Both the position numbers and the translations under genes were made by a program. Under the pieces are notes generated by a model. It saw only the letters and a list, made by a program, of their open reading frames with translations, had not been told where the DNA came from and did no database searches. A stretch of DNA of 22,765 nucleotides from Phycisphaerae bacterium (GTDB lineage Bacteria; Planctomycetota; Phycisphaerae; UBA1845; UTPLA1): contig JAFGQA010000258.1 of the NCBI GenBank assembly GCA_016935885.1, forward strand, positions 1 through 22,765. The letters run 5' to 3'. The first letter of the stretch is position 1, and every line of letters begins with the position of its first letter. This document shows positions 1 to 8,203 of this stretch, piece after piece.

Positions 1-121
1 AAGGCAACGTGTATCGCAAGTATTCATACATGAAGTATAACACAGAATCAACCAAATGCAATATATTTATTGCACTGAGTAGTAAGTCTGGGTCGTCCCC
101 CATGTATATCGGACGTATCTG
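1..121. other. AT-rich non-coding left edge
   Basis: No gene is visible. This stretch is clearly more AT-rich than the rest of the window. It lies just downstream of the stop codon of the minus-strand lipoprotein gene. A short perfect inverted repeat, TGCAATA (57-63) and TATTGCA (68-74), could be a weak hairpin at the 3' end of that transcript, but it has no GC-rich stem. Confidence 0.4.
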
Positions 122-949
122 CTAGGAACCTCCCGCGGAATCGAATTTCACCGCTGCTTGGAGCACCTTGTCGAGGATCAGGGTGGCGTTGCGCATCACG
201 GAGATCGGGTCGTTGCTGATTTGATACAGGCGCATCTGGCCCGGTGACTCCTGGACGATCATCGTTCCGGCATCGCCGGTGGCGCGGGTACTGACCGACG
301 TCAGCGGGCTGTTGGCCGCGGGGGCCTTCAGCACGGCGTCGTACATCGGGTCGCCCGGGTTGATGGAATAGACGCCTGCCTGGCGAAAGCCGCCGAAACC
401 CGCCGAGCCGGCCGGCAGGGACCGCAGCTTCATGGTGTAGTCTTGCACTTCTGCCGGCAGTCGTTCGGCCAAGACTGTCATGGCATATCGTCGGTCGTTG
501 TCCGGCTCCGTGGCGATCACGTGGTCCAATGAGCGGACGGCGACTTTCTGCGTCAGCTCGACGGCCCTACGCCGGAGGGCGTCCGCTTGTGCGGCAAGGA
601 CGCGGCCGCCCACTTCGCCGCGGGCACGACGGGCCATCAGGTCCTCCACCAACGGCAGCAGCGATCGGATGGCAGCTTGCGTCGAGGGCAGTGGACACTG
701 GACCTGCCTCACCGCCACGTCACCATACGTAACCTCGCATTCCACGCACAGTTGGTCGAGGTCGAGGAGCACGTCACGGACCGAAGACAGTACGGTGTCC
801 CAGTCGCCGTCCCATCGCCCGGAGACGCCTTCCAGCTTCTCGACCTTGATGGTGAATCCACTTTGGCAGGCTGCGCACAACAGCAGAAGTACCGCCAGCA
901 CCCACTTCAGGGGTGCCCATCTGGCGAAGCTGCGCAGCGCACGCGACAA
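122..949 (-). CDS. predicted lipoprotein, function unknown
   Basis: I do not recognise this family. The reliable part begins near a hydrophobic segment, WVLAVLLLLCAAC, which is a signal peptide ending in a lipobox-like LCAAC. The product is therefore probably a lipid-anchored envelope protein of about 275 residues. The mature part is helical and charged, with no catalytic motif I can name. The start is uncertain. The frame is open back to an ATG at 1354 that overlaps the upstream gene's stop as ATGA. However, that extension reads through the MITE-like element at 1009-1149 and has non-coding character. An ATG at 1033 lies inside the same element. I chose a TTG at 949 because it gives a signal peptide of normal length, but it has no clear ribosome-binding site. 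It follows another lipoprotein gene in the same direction, so the two may be co-transcribed. Confidence 0.68.
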   Translation of the reverse strand: MSRALRSFARWAPLKWVLAVLLLLCAACQSGFTIKVEKLEGVSGRWDGDWDTVLSSVRDVLLDLDQLCVECEVTYGDVAVRQVQCPLPSTQAAIRSLLPLVEDLMARRARGEVGGRVLAAQADALRRRAVELTQKVAVRSLDHVIATEPDNDRRYAMTVLAERLPAEVQDYTMKLRSLPAGSAGFGGFRQAGVYSINPGDPMYDAVLKAPAANSPLTSVSTRATGDAGTMIVQESPGQMRLYQISNDPISVMRNATLILDKVLQAAVKFDSAGGS

Positions 950-964
950 GTGTGCCCAAGAGGC

Positions 965-980
965 CCCGACCTTGGTCGGG
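965..980. repeat. short GC palindrome, family D copy 1
   Basis: CCCGACC-TT-GGTCGGG is a 7-bp perfect stem with a two-base loop. Related palindromes occur at 12883-12898, 15889-15906 and 21407-21424. This copy lies just upstream of the chosen start of the lipoprotein gene, or inside its N-terminus if a more distal start is used. Confidence 0.75.
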
Positions 981-999
981 CGGTAGCCAAACACCTCAA

Positions 1000-1158
1000 C
1001 GGAGTGCCGGGCCCGTGACACTTCCGGCGGCATTCGATTCCGGGTGCCACGGGCGGCTTGTCCGCCCGTGCGGTCTCTCTGGTGGGCGCGGGGGCATACG
1101 CACTGGCAGGCAAGCTGCCAGTGGCACCCGCCCCAACTGTCACGGACCCCGGGGTGCC
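1000..1158. mobile_element. MITE-like element A, copy 1, with 9-bp target duplication
   Basis: The element spans 1009-1149 (141 bp). Its ends are GGGCCCGTGACA and TGTCACGGACCC, inverted repeats matching at 11 of 12 positions. It is flanked by CGGAGTGCC (1000-1008) and CGGGGTGCC (1150-1158), an 8/9 direct repeat consistent with a slightly decayed 9-bp target duplication. Inside are two hairpins, at 1048-1070 (arms CACGGGCGG and CCGCCCGTG) and 1101-1123 (arms CACTGGCAG and CTGCCAGTG). It has no coding capacity of its own. It lies between the two lipoprotein genes. Confidence 0.87.
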
Positions 1159-1350
1159 CCCCCCGAGCGAACTCGGTGGCTCCTGGGGCAAGACGACTGC
1201 GCGCCGTGGTGTGAAAGACCGCATCGAGATGGCAGCACGAACTTCCGACACGTGACGCCACCGCCGGACCGGCGGCATCACAGGGGGATGGCGCCGCCGC
1301 CGAGACCGCGGGGACACAGGAGTGCTGCACTGGATTGTCCATCAGCCAGT
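1159..1350. other. intergenic remainder, no feature recognised
   Basis: This is the sequence between the element A copy and the stop of the upstream lipoprotein gene. Open frames cross it, but the translations look non-coding. Small inverted repeats are present (for example CCGAG/CTCGG near 1155-1170), with no T-tract and no gene that I can support. Confidence 0.4.
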
Positions 1351-2091
1351 TCATTGCCCGTTCTCCTTCGGCTCTGTCCCACCCGTGTCCGATTCGTGCT
1401 CACCGAACAAGGCGTCCACCAAGCCGGCGTACGGGGCGAGGCCAGGATTGTTGTTGACCAGATCCTGCACGAATTGCTGGAGGCCGTTCTTGCGGGCTTG
1501 CCGGCGTCGGCCCTCGGCCTTTCGCGCGCGGACGAGTGACGTTGCATTGGCGATCATGGAGTCAATCTCGTTGCCGAAGGCCCGCAGGTCCACGTTCTTG
1601 GACGCCGCCCAGAAGACGAGCTTGCGAAACTGGAAGGGGTTGGTGGTCTTGTTCATGCCCATGGCGGCCACGTCGCCCGGTGAGAGCTGCCCGAACCAGA
1701 CGAGTCTGGCGTGGGCCAGGACGGTGTCATCGAGGCTGCTCGTCACGTCTTGCGAGCCTTGCAGGGCGGACAGTTTCTCTCCTTGTTCGAGCAGGGCGGC
1801 GTAGTATTGGGAGACGAGTTGCTCGAATGCCGCGTCCTGTTCGAGCGGCAGGTCGACCTCCGGCATGTTGGGCATTTGGCCGCGGAGGACGTCCACCGAC
1901 GCGGCACTGAAGTAGCCCGCCTGCATGTGGTAGTCCGTTCCAAGGCCGCCATAGCCGCGGATGGTCATCCGGTAGTAGTTGACGTTCCCCAATTCCGGAT
2001 CGATGACTTCGAAGTACTGAATCTGTTCGTGTGCGGCGCAGGCACACACCAGGACCATACACATGATGAGCCAACTGAGCTTGTTCAGCAT
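1351..2091 (-). CDS. predicted lipoprotein, function unknown
   Basis: This 246-residue product begins MLNKLSWLIMCMVLVCAC, a signal peptide with a Cys-containing lipobox-like end, so it is probably a lipid-anchored envelope protein. I do not recognise the family. The middle carries an acidic helix-rich stretch, then a motif around WFGQLSPGDVAAMG. The C-terminal third is basic (RKAEGRRRQARK) and ends in an acidic tail. The start is set at the second of two adjacent ATGs (2091) because GAGG lies about 8 bases upstream. The first ATG (2094) and an upstream GTG (2109) are alternatives. Its stop overlaps an ATG of the frame that leads into the next lipoprotein gene, so the two may once have been translationally coupled. 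A MITE-like element sits about 125 bp upstream and may have altered its promoter region. Confidence 0.8.
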   Translation of the reverse strand: MLNKLSWLIMCMVLVCACAAHEQIQYFEVIDPELGNVNYYRMTIRGYGGLGTDYHMQAGYFSAASVDVLRGQMPNMPEVDLPLEQDAAFEQLVSQYYAALLEQGEKLSALQGSQDVTSSLDDTVLAHARLVWFGQLSPGDVAAMGMNKTTNPFQFRKLVFWAASKNVDLRAFGNEIDSMIANATSLVRARKAEGRRRQARKNGLQQFVQDLVNNNPGLAPYAGLVDALFGEHESDTGGTEPKENGQ

Positions 2092-2214
2092 CATTGACAC
2101 CTCGACCACACTCGGATGTTCTCGTCGCGGCGCCCGACCGGGGGCGTTCCCTTGTCATGCACCAGATAGTCTTGCTCCCCGTTCCCCGCGGGCAGGAGTG
2201 GGGCGAACCAGCGA

Positions 2215-2476
2215 GATGTCAGAGGGTGCATGACACTTCCGGCGCCATTCGATTCCGGGTGCCACGGGCGGCTTGTCCGCCCGTGCGGTCTCTCTGGTGG
2301 GCGCGGGGGCCTACGCACTGGCAGGCAAGCTGCCAATGGCACCCGCCTAACAGCCTGTGGCAAAACTGTGGCACCGGCGCCAAAGCCGGTGGTTTTCACG
2401 GTCAGGAACGGCTTTTCCGAACGGCTGTTCTCCCTTTTACCACAGGCTGCTAAACTGTCACGCACCCGATGTCAGA
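2215..2476. mobile_element. MITE-like element A, copy 2, with perfect 9-bp target duplication and nested element B
   Basis: The element spans 2224-2467 (244 bp). Its ends are GGGTGCATGACA and TGTCACGCACCC, inverted repeats matching at 11 of 12 positions. It is flanked by identical 9-bp direct repeats GATGTCAGA at 2215-2223 and 2468-2476. The first ~125 bp match copy 1 closely, including both internal hairpins. The extra length is a second inverted-repeat element (B) placed just inside the right end. The exact duplication indicates that the whole composite moved, or that B was acquired after A had inserted. Confidence 0.92.
2349..2451. repeat. inverted-repeat element B nested in element A
   Basis: This 103-bp unit has ends AACAGCCTGTGG (2349-2360) and CCACAGGCTGCT (2440-2451), inverted repeats matching at 11 of 12 positions. 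It contains an internal hairpin with arms CACCGGC and GCCGGTG. A closely related 102-bp unit with perfect 12-bp ends is inside the first UvrA gene at 13752-13853. In both places B follows the right-hand hairpin of element A at nearly the same junction. Confidence 0.85.
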
Positions 2477-2704
2477 CGGGTGGGCGTGGGGCCGGGCGGC
2501 CAGTCGGGCGTTTCAGGGCTTCATTCCGCAACCTCAGCGTGGCACTGCCGCCGAGGGCCGTGAGAGCACAGGCGAGACGCCTCTGTCACAATCTTCCGAT
2601 GAAGTATCTAAGTCGCCTTCGCACAGTAGGTTGGCGCCCCTTCCACCACAGGCAGGAGGGGGCGAGGCACCTGGGACGTTCTTAGACGTTTGGGTCTCAT
2701 TAGC

Positions 2705-2716
2705 CGATTATAATCG
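2705..2716. promoter_or_regulatory. palindromic TATAAT sequence, possible divergent -10
   Basis: CGATTATAATCG is a perfect 12-bp palindrome in a low-GC patch between divergent genes. It reads TATAAT on both strands, so it could be a shared -10 box or an operator. No convincing -35 was found at the right distance on either side. The assignment is speculative. Confidence 0.25.
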
Positions 2717-2764
2717 CCGTCGGCTGCATTTCGCAAAATCGACGCCCATTACATCAAAAACCGC

Positions 2765-2794
2765 TTGCAACGATCGGCGCTGTTCAAGTAAACT
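2765..2794 (+). promoter_or_regulatory. candidate sigma70-type promoter
   Basis: TTGCAA (2765-2770) and TAAACT (2789-2794) are 18 bases apart, each matching the -35/-10 consensus at four of six positions. Transcription would start near 2801, only about 50 bases before a terminator-like hairpin. Confidence 0.3.
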
Positions 2795-2818
2795 CATCCT
2801 ATGCCGGGCACGGGCTAG

Positions 2819-2850
2819 CAAGGTGGGTTTCGACGACCACCTTGTCTTTT
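2819..2850 (+). terminator. terminator-like hairpin in the leader of the secreted protein gene
   Basis: CAAGGTGG (2819-2826) pairs perfectly with CCACCTTG (2837-2844), followed by TCTTTT. This looks like an intrinsic terminator. It lies 320 bp upstream of the next plus-strand start, with no plus-strand gene before it. It may end a short RNA or act as an attenuator. The rest of 2851-3173 shows only a long untranslated leader. Confidence 0.5.
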
Positions 2851-3173
2851 AGAGAGGGCTCCTCCACTTCCGCATTTGCCTAGCCGCTTGCGTAACACGA
2901 TACGTCGGTTGGGTCGGGCCCTCGGATAAGAGCGATGAGGAACGCTGCGCGAATAACGAATGTCGCAGCGAAGTGCCACCGTGGATCCGGCATCTTCGGG
3001 CGCAATCCCCGCAATCGCGCCGAGCGGGAACGGTGTTTCTCAGTCCATCGTATTCTCAAATGCCATTGGGTGAGGAGGAAGAGACGGCCTTCGCCTTGCC
3101 CAAGTTGGAGAGTCCGTCCTTTCACAGTGTCAGCGAAACGCACATCTCAACACAGAACGGAACGGAGGTAGTC

Positions 3174-6100
3174 ATGAACATCCCACAGAAAACCGGTTCT
3201 CATCAGTTCGAGCCCGGCATGGCGAGGCTGGGCCGCGGCATCCTCGTGATGCTGGTGCTCTGTTGCTGCTGGATGGTGCCGTCGGCGGAGGCCCAGACCT
3301 TCCCACCGGCCAAGGATGATAACATCCCCCAGACAACGGCCGTCTTCAAGATCACGCTCAGCCAGTTGTACGGCGGGACAACGCACGTCGTCTGGGCAAG
3401 CGGTCCTACCTGCATCACTCACAGCAGCCGTCACCCACAAACGGTGGATCCATCCGGCCCCTTGGGCGACGGCACGGCGTGCACGGGCTCGCCGACGCCG
3501 GGCACGTCGGATATGCAGATCGGGACCTTTCCGCCCGGGTACAACTCCGGCGGTGGGGCGTACGAGGTTCACAGCGAGATCACCGACATGATGTTGACCG
3601 AGCTCAACACCGTCACCCCCATCATACTCTACGCCGGCGCGTCGGCACCGAGTGGGGTACCGAGCAGCCTCGGCGAGATCGAGGCGCGATCGACGACGGC
3701 CGACTTCCCGGCGGACAGCTTCTTCAACCTCTACCTGGAGGTCTGGGTCCCGGCGCTTGGGCAAAGCCTGTTCAACCCCACACCATTAACGGTGGAATGC
3801 AATGGGATTACTACATTGCCTCCGTGGGGCGCGGCTTACTGCCACTCGTTCAACATCACGGGCAGGGTCGCGCTGCTCGACGTCGCCGGCTGCTTCGCCG
3901 GTTGGCTGGAGCAGGGGACGCACGGCGTCGGCACGACAGGCAACCCCGGTCTCACCCAGTACAAGGCCAAGTTCCCGGTGGTTTTCTCCGTGAGTTTCGG
4001 TGCCGAGGGGCTGCTCCAGCCCGATCCGTGCCATCCGTGGCCCAATGACGTGTTCTCTCTGGGTCCCGTCGGCCCGTGGGTCTACCAGCACGAGGGCGAG
4101 TTGTTCGAGGCAGCGGGATCACCGTTGCCTGGAGCCCCGAACTTGACCAACGTCGATCGCATGTCGGCCGCGTTGGCGATCGCAGCGCCGCCTGCCGGCC
4201 CTCCCTACATGGGGCCGTTCAACCCACCCAACCCGACTCCTCCCCCGCCGGGTGGCCCAGGCATCTTTGGTTTGATGCCGGCTGATAACATCAACGCCGT
4301 GTCCTTTGGACAGGACGGCGGCGATACGCTCCTGTTCAGCGTGGACCCGAGCTCGATGGGCGTGCCTGGAACGGCAGTGGAGTTCAACGCGGTTGTGTCG
4401 CCATTCTCGGGTGTGTGCATCAACGGAGCCGGCGGGCCCCCGAGCAACGGCGCAGGCGGAGACCCGGGCAACGAGGCCGCGGGGGACATCTACGTGGGTC
4501 CCCGCATGGTGCCGCCCATCGGCGGCGGGGCGAATCTGCTCCGGCTGATTCCGGCGCCGTTCAACTCCAACGTCCTGGTGTACGACGAGCTGAACCTCGG
4601 CTTGCAGGCTCCGGCCGTGGCCTGCTCCGCTCTTGGCGCACCGGAAGACGATCTGGATGCCCTGGAGGCGGACACGGGTGATGCCATCGATCCAGGCCGG
4701 GACGGCATCCCGGACGGCGTCTCGCTGTTCGCTTACTTCTCCCTCGATTGGAACTCGATCACGATCATGATGCCGACCGACGATCCCTTCCCGGGGATGT
4801 GCACCGGGTCCGACGCCTGGGCCGCCGGCGGTGATGGCGTCACGCCGGACGATATCCTCATCTCGCCGCCGCCGGCCTTGCCGATTCCCCTCTTTGCGAT
4901 CTTCGCGCGGGGCGTGATGGACATCGGACTGGTGCCCGGTGACGACATCGATGCGCTGGTCTTGTTCGATGGCCTGACGCCCGGCGTGCTGGATCCTGGT
5001 TGGGAGGTTGCGTTGTTCTCGCTGGCGGCGGGCTCACCCTCGCTGACTGGAGCCAACCCCAACATGCCGCCGCCACCCGCGGCGGGGTACTCGCCAGCCG
5101 ATGTGTACTGGACGCGCTTCCAGGGTCCACTAGGCCCTATTTGGCTGTACGCATCGGCGGCCCAACAGGGGCTGCTGCCGACCGATGAACTGAACGCCCT
5201 CGACATCGGATACGCATTCCCCTGCCAAGAGTGCCCAGAAGAAGAATGGTGGTGCTATCAGGACTACGACCTGGACGGCATCCCCGACCTCTGCGACAAC
5301 TGCCCGGACGTCGGGAACCCGCCGGAGGGAGCCTGGTGGGCGGACCCGGATTTCGGCGAGCAGGTGGACACGGACGGAGACGGCGTGGGCGATGCGTGTG
5401 ACAGTTGTCCGTTCCACTACAACCCCGAGCAAGACTTCGTGGAGGGTTGCTGCGAGTGCTTCGGCGACATGGATCGCTCGAACAACGTGGACTTCTACGA
5501 CCTCGACCTGTTCGTGGAGGCACTTCTCACGTACCCGCCGGATGAGTGCGCCGATGCGAACGAGGACCACTTCGTTAACGGTTCAGACGTCCAGACGTTC
5601 GTGAATCTCATCCTGGCCAATGGCGGCGCCGGCACTCCTTGTGGGTCCGAGCCCACAGGGGCTTGTTGCCAAGAGGACCTGACCTGCATTGATGGGACGA
5701 CCGAGTCGGAGTGCGACGGCCCGTGGTACGAAGGCCAGTTGTGTGCGGACATCACGTGTCCTCCGTTCACATGCATCGAGCCGGGTCAGGACTGCTGGGT
5801 CACGGCGTGTGACGGGAAAACGGGCTACGGATTCGCGCAGACGCCGCTTCCGGCCGACTTCTTCGGGCCTGGTTCTGATCCGTTCGACGGGACCGTCGCG
5901 CTGGGTGGTCCTCCATACGGTGGCAGCGGGCCGTTCGGCAGCGACACCATCGTCACGAGGCTTGAGCGGATGTGCTTCATTGATCCGCCCCCCGATTCCG
6001 TCGATTCTACGCCCCTGGAGTTGACGCTGCTGGAACTGGTCAGTTGCCAGCCTATCACAGTGACCTACAACGGCGGGCTGGATCCGGAGGACTGGGATGT

Positions 6101-7985
6101 GGCCGTCAGCCTGCCCGGGCCTCAGGATCTTGGGGAGCTCACCGCCACCAAGACGCACGCCAATGGCGGGACCTTTGACTCCTACTTCTTCGTCCAACCG
6201 CTGTTTACGTTCACGCAGGTCGATCCGCCGCATTACACCGTGTCGTTCAATCCTGGAGACGCCGGATACGATCCGGCCTTGCTCTCGAGCAGCGGCGAGC
6301 CTTGGCTGCACACCGTGACGATTGGCGCCTCGTGCTCGCCTGACTTCGCACCCGGCTACGACATCGTGGGCGGCGATGAGTGCTGCGAGGAGGTATGCCA
6401 CGCCGGTCCGACGCCGGACCATCCGCACTGCGTGCTCCCGCCGTACTGCGAGACCCTGTGCCCGAAGCCGCCGGACAACGACGATTGCGAGGAGGCGAAG
6501 GCGATCGGCGACGTGGTCGACTACGCGTTCGACACGACCGAGGCGACGTTTGACGGCGGCGGCACCTGCATGACCAGCCCGAACATCTGGTTCTGCTACA
6601 GCGCTTCGTGTACGGGCAACCTCATTGTCAGCCTGTGCGGCAGCAGCTACGACACGAAGCTGGCCGTGTACGAGGGATGCACCTGCGATCCGCTCGGAAC
6701 AATGCTGTGCTGCGACGACGACACCTGCGGTTTGCAATCGGAATGCACTGTCCCCGTCGTCGACGGGGGGCAGTACCTGATCGAGGTCGGCGGTTACGGT
6801 TCCAACGCCGGTCAGGGCGTCATGGATATCCGTTGTTGCCTGCCGCCGCCGAACGACGATTGTGATGATGCCGAGGTCGTCAACTCTCCCTATCCGGTGA
6901 CGCTCATTGCCGACCTGACGTGTGCCAGCGTCGACTGCCCCGGCGTGCTCAATTGGAATGCCGTGTGGTATGACATCGAGTTGCCGTACACCTCTCAGAA
7001 CGTGCAGATTACCGTCTGCCCCCTGAACGAGGACGTGGCCAGCGGGGGCATTATCCTTATGGACGACTGCGATTGCGATGACCACATCCCAGCCGACAGC
7101 AGCCAGTGGATTAGCTGCCCCAACAGCCTTATGGGCTACGAGATGGTGTTCTCCAATCGGACGGGTCCGGGCCGGATATACTACCCGGTCTGGGCAATCG
7201 GCAACTCAGGTGACCGGATGGTGCTCGATATCACGATCGACGTGATTCAGCTCGGGTGTATCAGCCCGGACAACGGGACAGGCACGGTCGACCTGCCCCC
7301 GGTGGACTGCCCGTACCTCAGCCCGGATGAGGTCCATCAGATCATCGACGGGCTGCCGCCGGGCACGACGATCGAACTCGACCCGATCCACAGTTGGTTT
7401 TTCAACGTCTATCGCTACCCTGGCGGGTCGCTGGGGGGTGAGGTGGAGGAGTTTGAGTCCGGATTGGCCATGCACCTGACCGGCACCGGTGAGTTGGAGG
7501 GGTTTGAACGTTACCTCGACGTTGATCTCAACTGTGTCGTGCACACTGGGCCGCGCACGCCGGGTGATCCGGTGCAGTCCTTTCCGACCGAGATGTACAT
7601 GATGGACGGGGAGCTTGAACCTGGGGTCAGTGACCCGGACTTCGAGTATCTCACGATCACCGCCGGGTCGAGCTTCGGCTTGCCAAGTCCCGGTCACACG
7701 ACACTGACCGAGCTGCCGACCGGTGATTACGCGGTGGACAGCTTCTTCGACATCACCTATCGGATCGACTTCATGGGCACGCCCTACGGCGCGCTGGCCG
7801 GCTACTCGGGAATGACGACCGCTACCCTCCGCATGGAGGCGAGCGGCCCACCGCCGCCGCCAAAGGGTGCTTGCTGCGTGGGCTACACGTGTGTGGCCAC
7901 TACCACGGAGGGCTATTGTGGGACCCTCGGCGGCACGTGGTACGGAGGAGAGACGTGTCCGCAATACTCGTGTCCCGTCAAGTGA
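3174..7985 (+). CDS. large secreted cysteine-rich modular protein (TSP3-like, dockerin-like, GACC and prepeptidase-C-like domains)
   Basis: This is an exported 1603-residue protein of unknown role, probably extracellular or cell-surface. The ATG at 3174 follows a strong GGAGGT (3164-3169) and gives a signal peptide with a likely cut after PSAEA near residue 41. Residues ~370-690 hold repeated units with motifs such as DDLDALEA, DDIDALVL and DELNALDI, which suggest a repeated beta domain. A thrombospondin-3-like calcium-binding stretch follows (~697-755, DYDLDGIPDLCDNCPD and DTDGDGVGDACDSCP). Next is a dockerin-like EF-hand pair (~759-822, GDMDRSNNVDFYDLD and DANEDHFVNGSDVQ). A Cys-rich module starting GACC is at ~829-863. 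Two prepeptidase-C-terminal-like domains, each starting with an NDDC motif, lie at ~1099-1222 and 1224-1359. A second GACC module closes the protein (~1565-1603). The upstream in-frame extension to 2973 lacks coding character. There is no sorting tail I recognise. Confidence 0.95.
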   Translation: MNIPQKTGSHQFEPGMARLGRGILVMLVLCCCWMVPSAEAQTFPPAKDDNIPQTTAVFKITLSQLYGGTTHVVWASGPTCITHSSRHPQTVDPSGPLGDGTACTGSPTPGTSDMQIGTFPPGYNSGGGAYEVHSEITDMMLTELNTVTPIILYAGASAPSGVPSSLGEIEARSTTADFPADSFFNLYLEVWVPALGQSLFNPTPLTVECNGITTLPPWGAAYCHSFNITGRVALLDVAGCFAGWLEQGTHGVGTTGNPGLTQYKAKFPVVFSVSFGAEGLLQPDPCHPWPNDVFSLGPVGPWVYQHEGELFEAAGSPLPGAPNLTNVDRMSAALAIAAPPAGPPYMGPFNPPNPTPPPPGGPGIFGLMPADNINAVSFGQDGGDTLLFSVDPSSMGVPGTAVEFNAVVSPFSGVCINGAGGPPSNGAGGDPGNEAAGDIYVGPRMVPPIGGGANLLRLIPAPFNSNVLVYDELNLGLQAPAVACSALGAPEDDLDALEADTGDAIDPGRDGIPDGVSLFAYFSLDWNSITIMMPTDDPFPGMCTGSDAWAAGGDGVTPDDILISPPPALPIPLFAIFARGVMDIGLVPGDDIDALVLFDGLTPGVLDPGWEVALFSLAAGSPSLTGANPNMPPPPAAGYSPADVYWTRFQGPLGPIWLYASAAQQGLLPTDELNALDIGYAFPCQECPEEEWWCYQDYDLDGIPDLCDNCPDVGNPPEGAWWADPDFGEQVDTDGDGVGDACDSCPFHYNPEQDFVEGCCECFGDMDRSNNVDFYDLDLFVEALLTYPPDECADANEDHFVNGSDVQTFVNLILANGGAGTPCGSEPTGACCQEDLTCIDGTTESECDGPWYEGQLCADITCPPFTCIEPGQDCWVTACDGKTGYGFAQTPLPADFFGPGSDPFDGTVALGGPPYGGSGPFGSDTIVTRLERMCFIDPPPDSVDSTPLELTLLELVSCQPITVTYNGGLDPEDWDVAVSLPGPQDLGELTATKTHANGGTFDSYFFVQPLFTFTQVDPPHYTVSFNPGDAGYDPALLSSSGEPWLHTVTIGASCSPDFAPGYDIVGGDECCEEVCHAGPTPDHPHCVLPPYCETLCPKPPDNDDCEEAKAIGDVVDYAFDTTEATFDGGGTCMTSPNIWFCYSASCTGNLIVSLCGSSYDTKLAVYEGCTCDPLGTMLCCDDDTCGLQSECTVPVVDGGQYLIEVGGYGSNAGQGVMDIRCCLPPPNDDCDDAEVVNSPYPVTLIADLTCASVDCPGVLNWNAVWYDIELPYTSQNVQITVCPLNEDVASGGIILMDDCDCDDHIPADSSQWISCPNSLMGYEMVFSNRTGPGRIYYPVWAIGNSGDRMVLDITIDVIQLGCISPDNGTGTVDLPPVDCPYLSPDEVHQIIDGLPPGTTIELDPIHSWFFNVYRYPGGSLGGEVEEFESGLAMHLTGTGELEGFERYLDVDLNCVVHTGPRTPGDPVQSFPTEMYMMDGELEPGVSDPDFEYLTITAGSSFGLPSPGHTTLTELPTGDYAVDSFFDITYRIDFMGTPYGALAGYSGMTTATLRMEASGPPPPPKGACCVGYTCVATTTEGYCGTLGGTWYGGETCPQYSCPVK

Positions 7986-8004
7986 TTCGACCGGGCGCCT
8001 GAAT

Positions 8005-8048
8005 CATGGGGTATCGTCGCTGACACGCGGCGGTACCCCATGTTGTTT
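8005..8048 (+). terminator. hairpin terminator after the secreted protein gene
   Basis: CATGGGGTA (8005-8013) and TACCCCATG (8034-8042) form a 9-bp perfect stem with further GC pairing possible in the loop. TTGTTT follows. It lies 20 bases after the stop codon of the secreted protein, as expected for an intrinsic terminator. The T-tract is short. Confidence 0.65.
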
Positions 8049-8203
8049 GCGCCAAGCGTCGCTGGCCTGCGCTGGACCGCGATTTCCGAGGCGGACTCGT
8101 TACGGTGGTGGCTGGCGGGAGAGGGCTGGTTTGCGGCACTCCGAATCCATTGATATTCGGGCCGCCCGTTGATTTCAGACGCTTCGGGCGCCTATCGTCA
8201 TGT

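Noticed and set aside
1021..1060. A tRNA-like stretch, CATTCGATTCCGGGTGCCAC, with a T-loop-like TTCGATTCC and an apparent CCA.
   Set aside because: The flanking bases do not form a T-arm or acceptor stem, no anticodon arm is present, and the sequence recurs in every copy of element A.
2973..3173. N-terminal extension of the secreted protein from an ATG at 2973.
   Set aside because: A strong GGAGGT and a proper signal peptide place the start at 3174, and the extension has non-coding composition.
5583..7085. A 500-codon minus-strand ORF inside the secreted protein gene, and a 560-codon one at 19254-20936 inside the UvrA fusion.
   Set aside because: Both are antisense shadows of clearly coding plus-strand genes in GC-rich DNA, with no recognisable domains.
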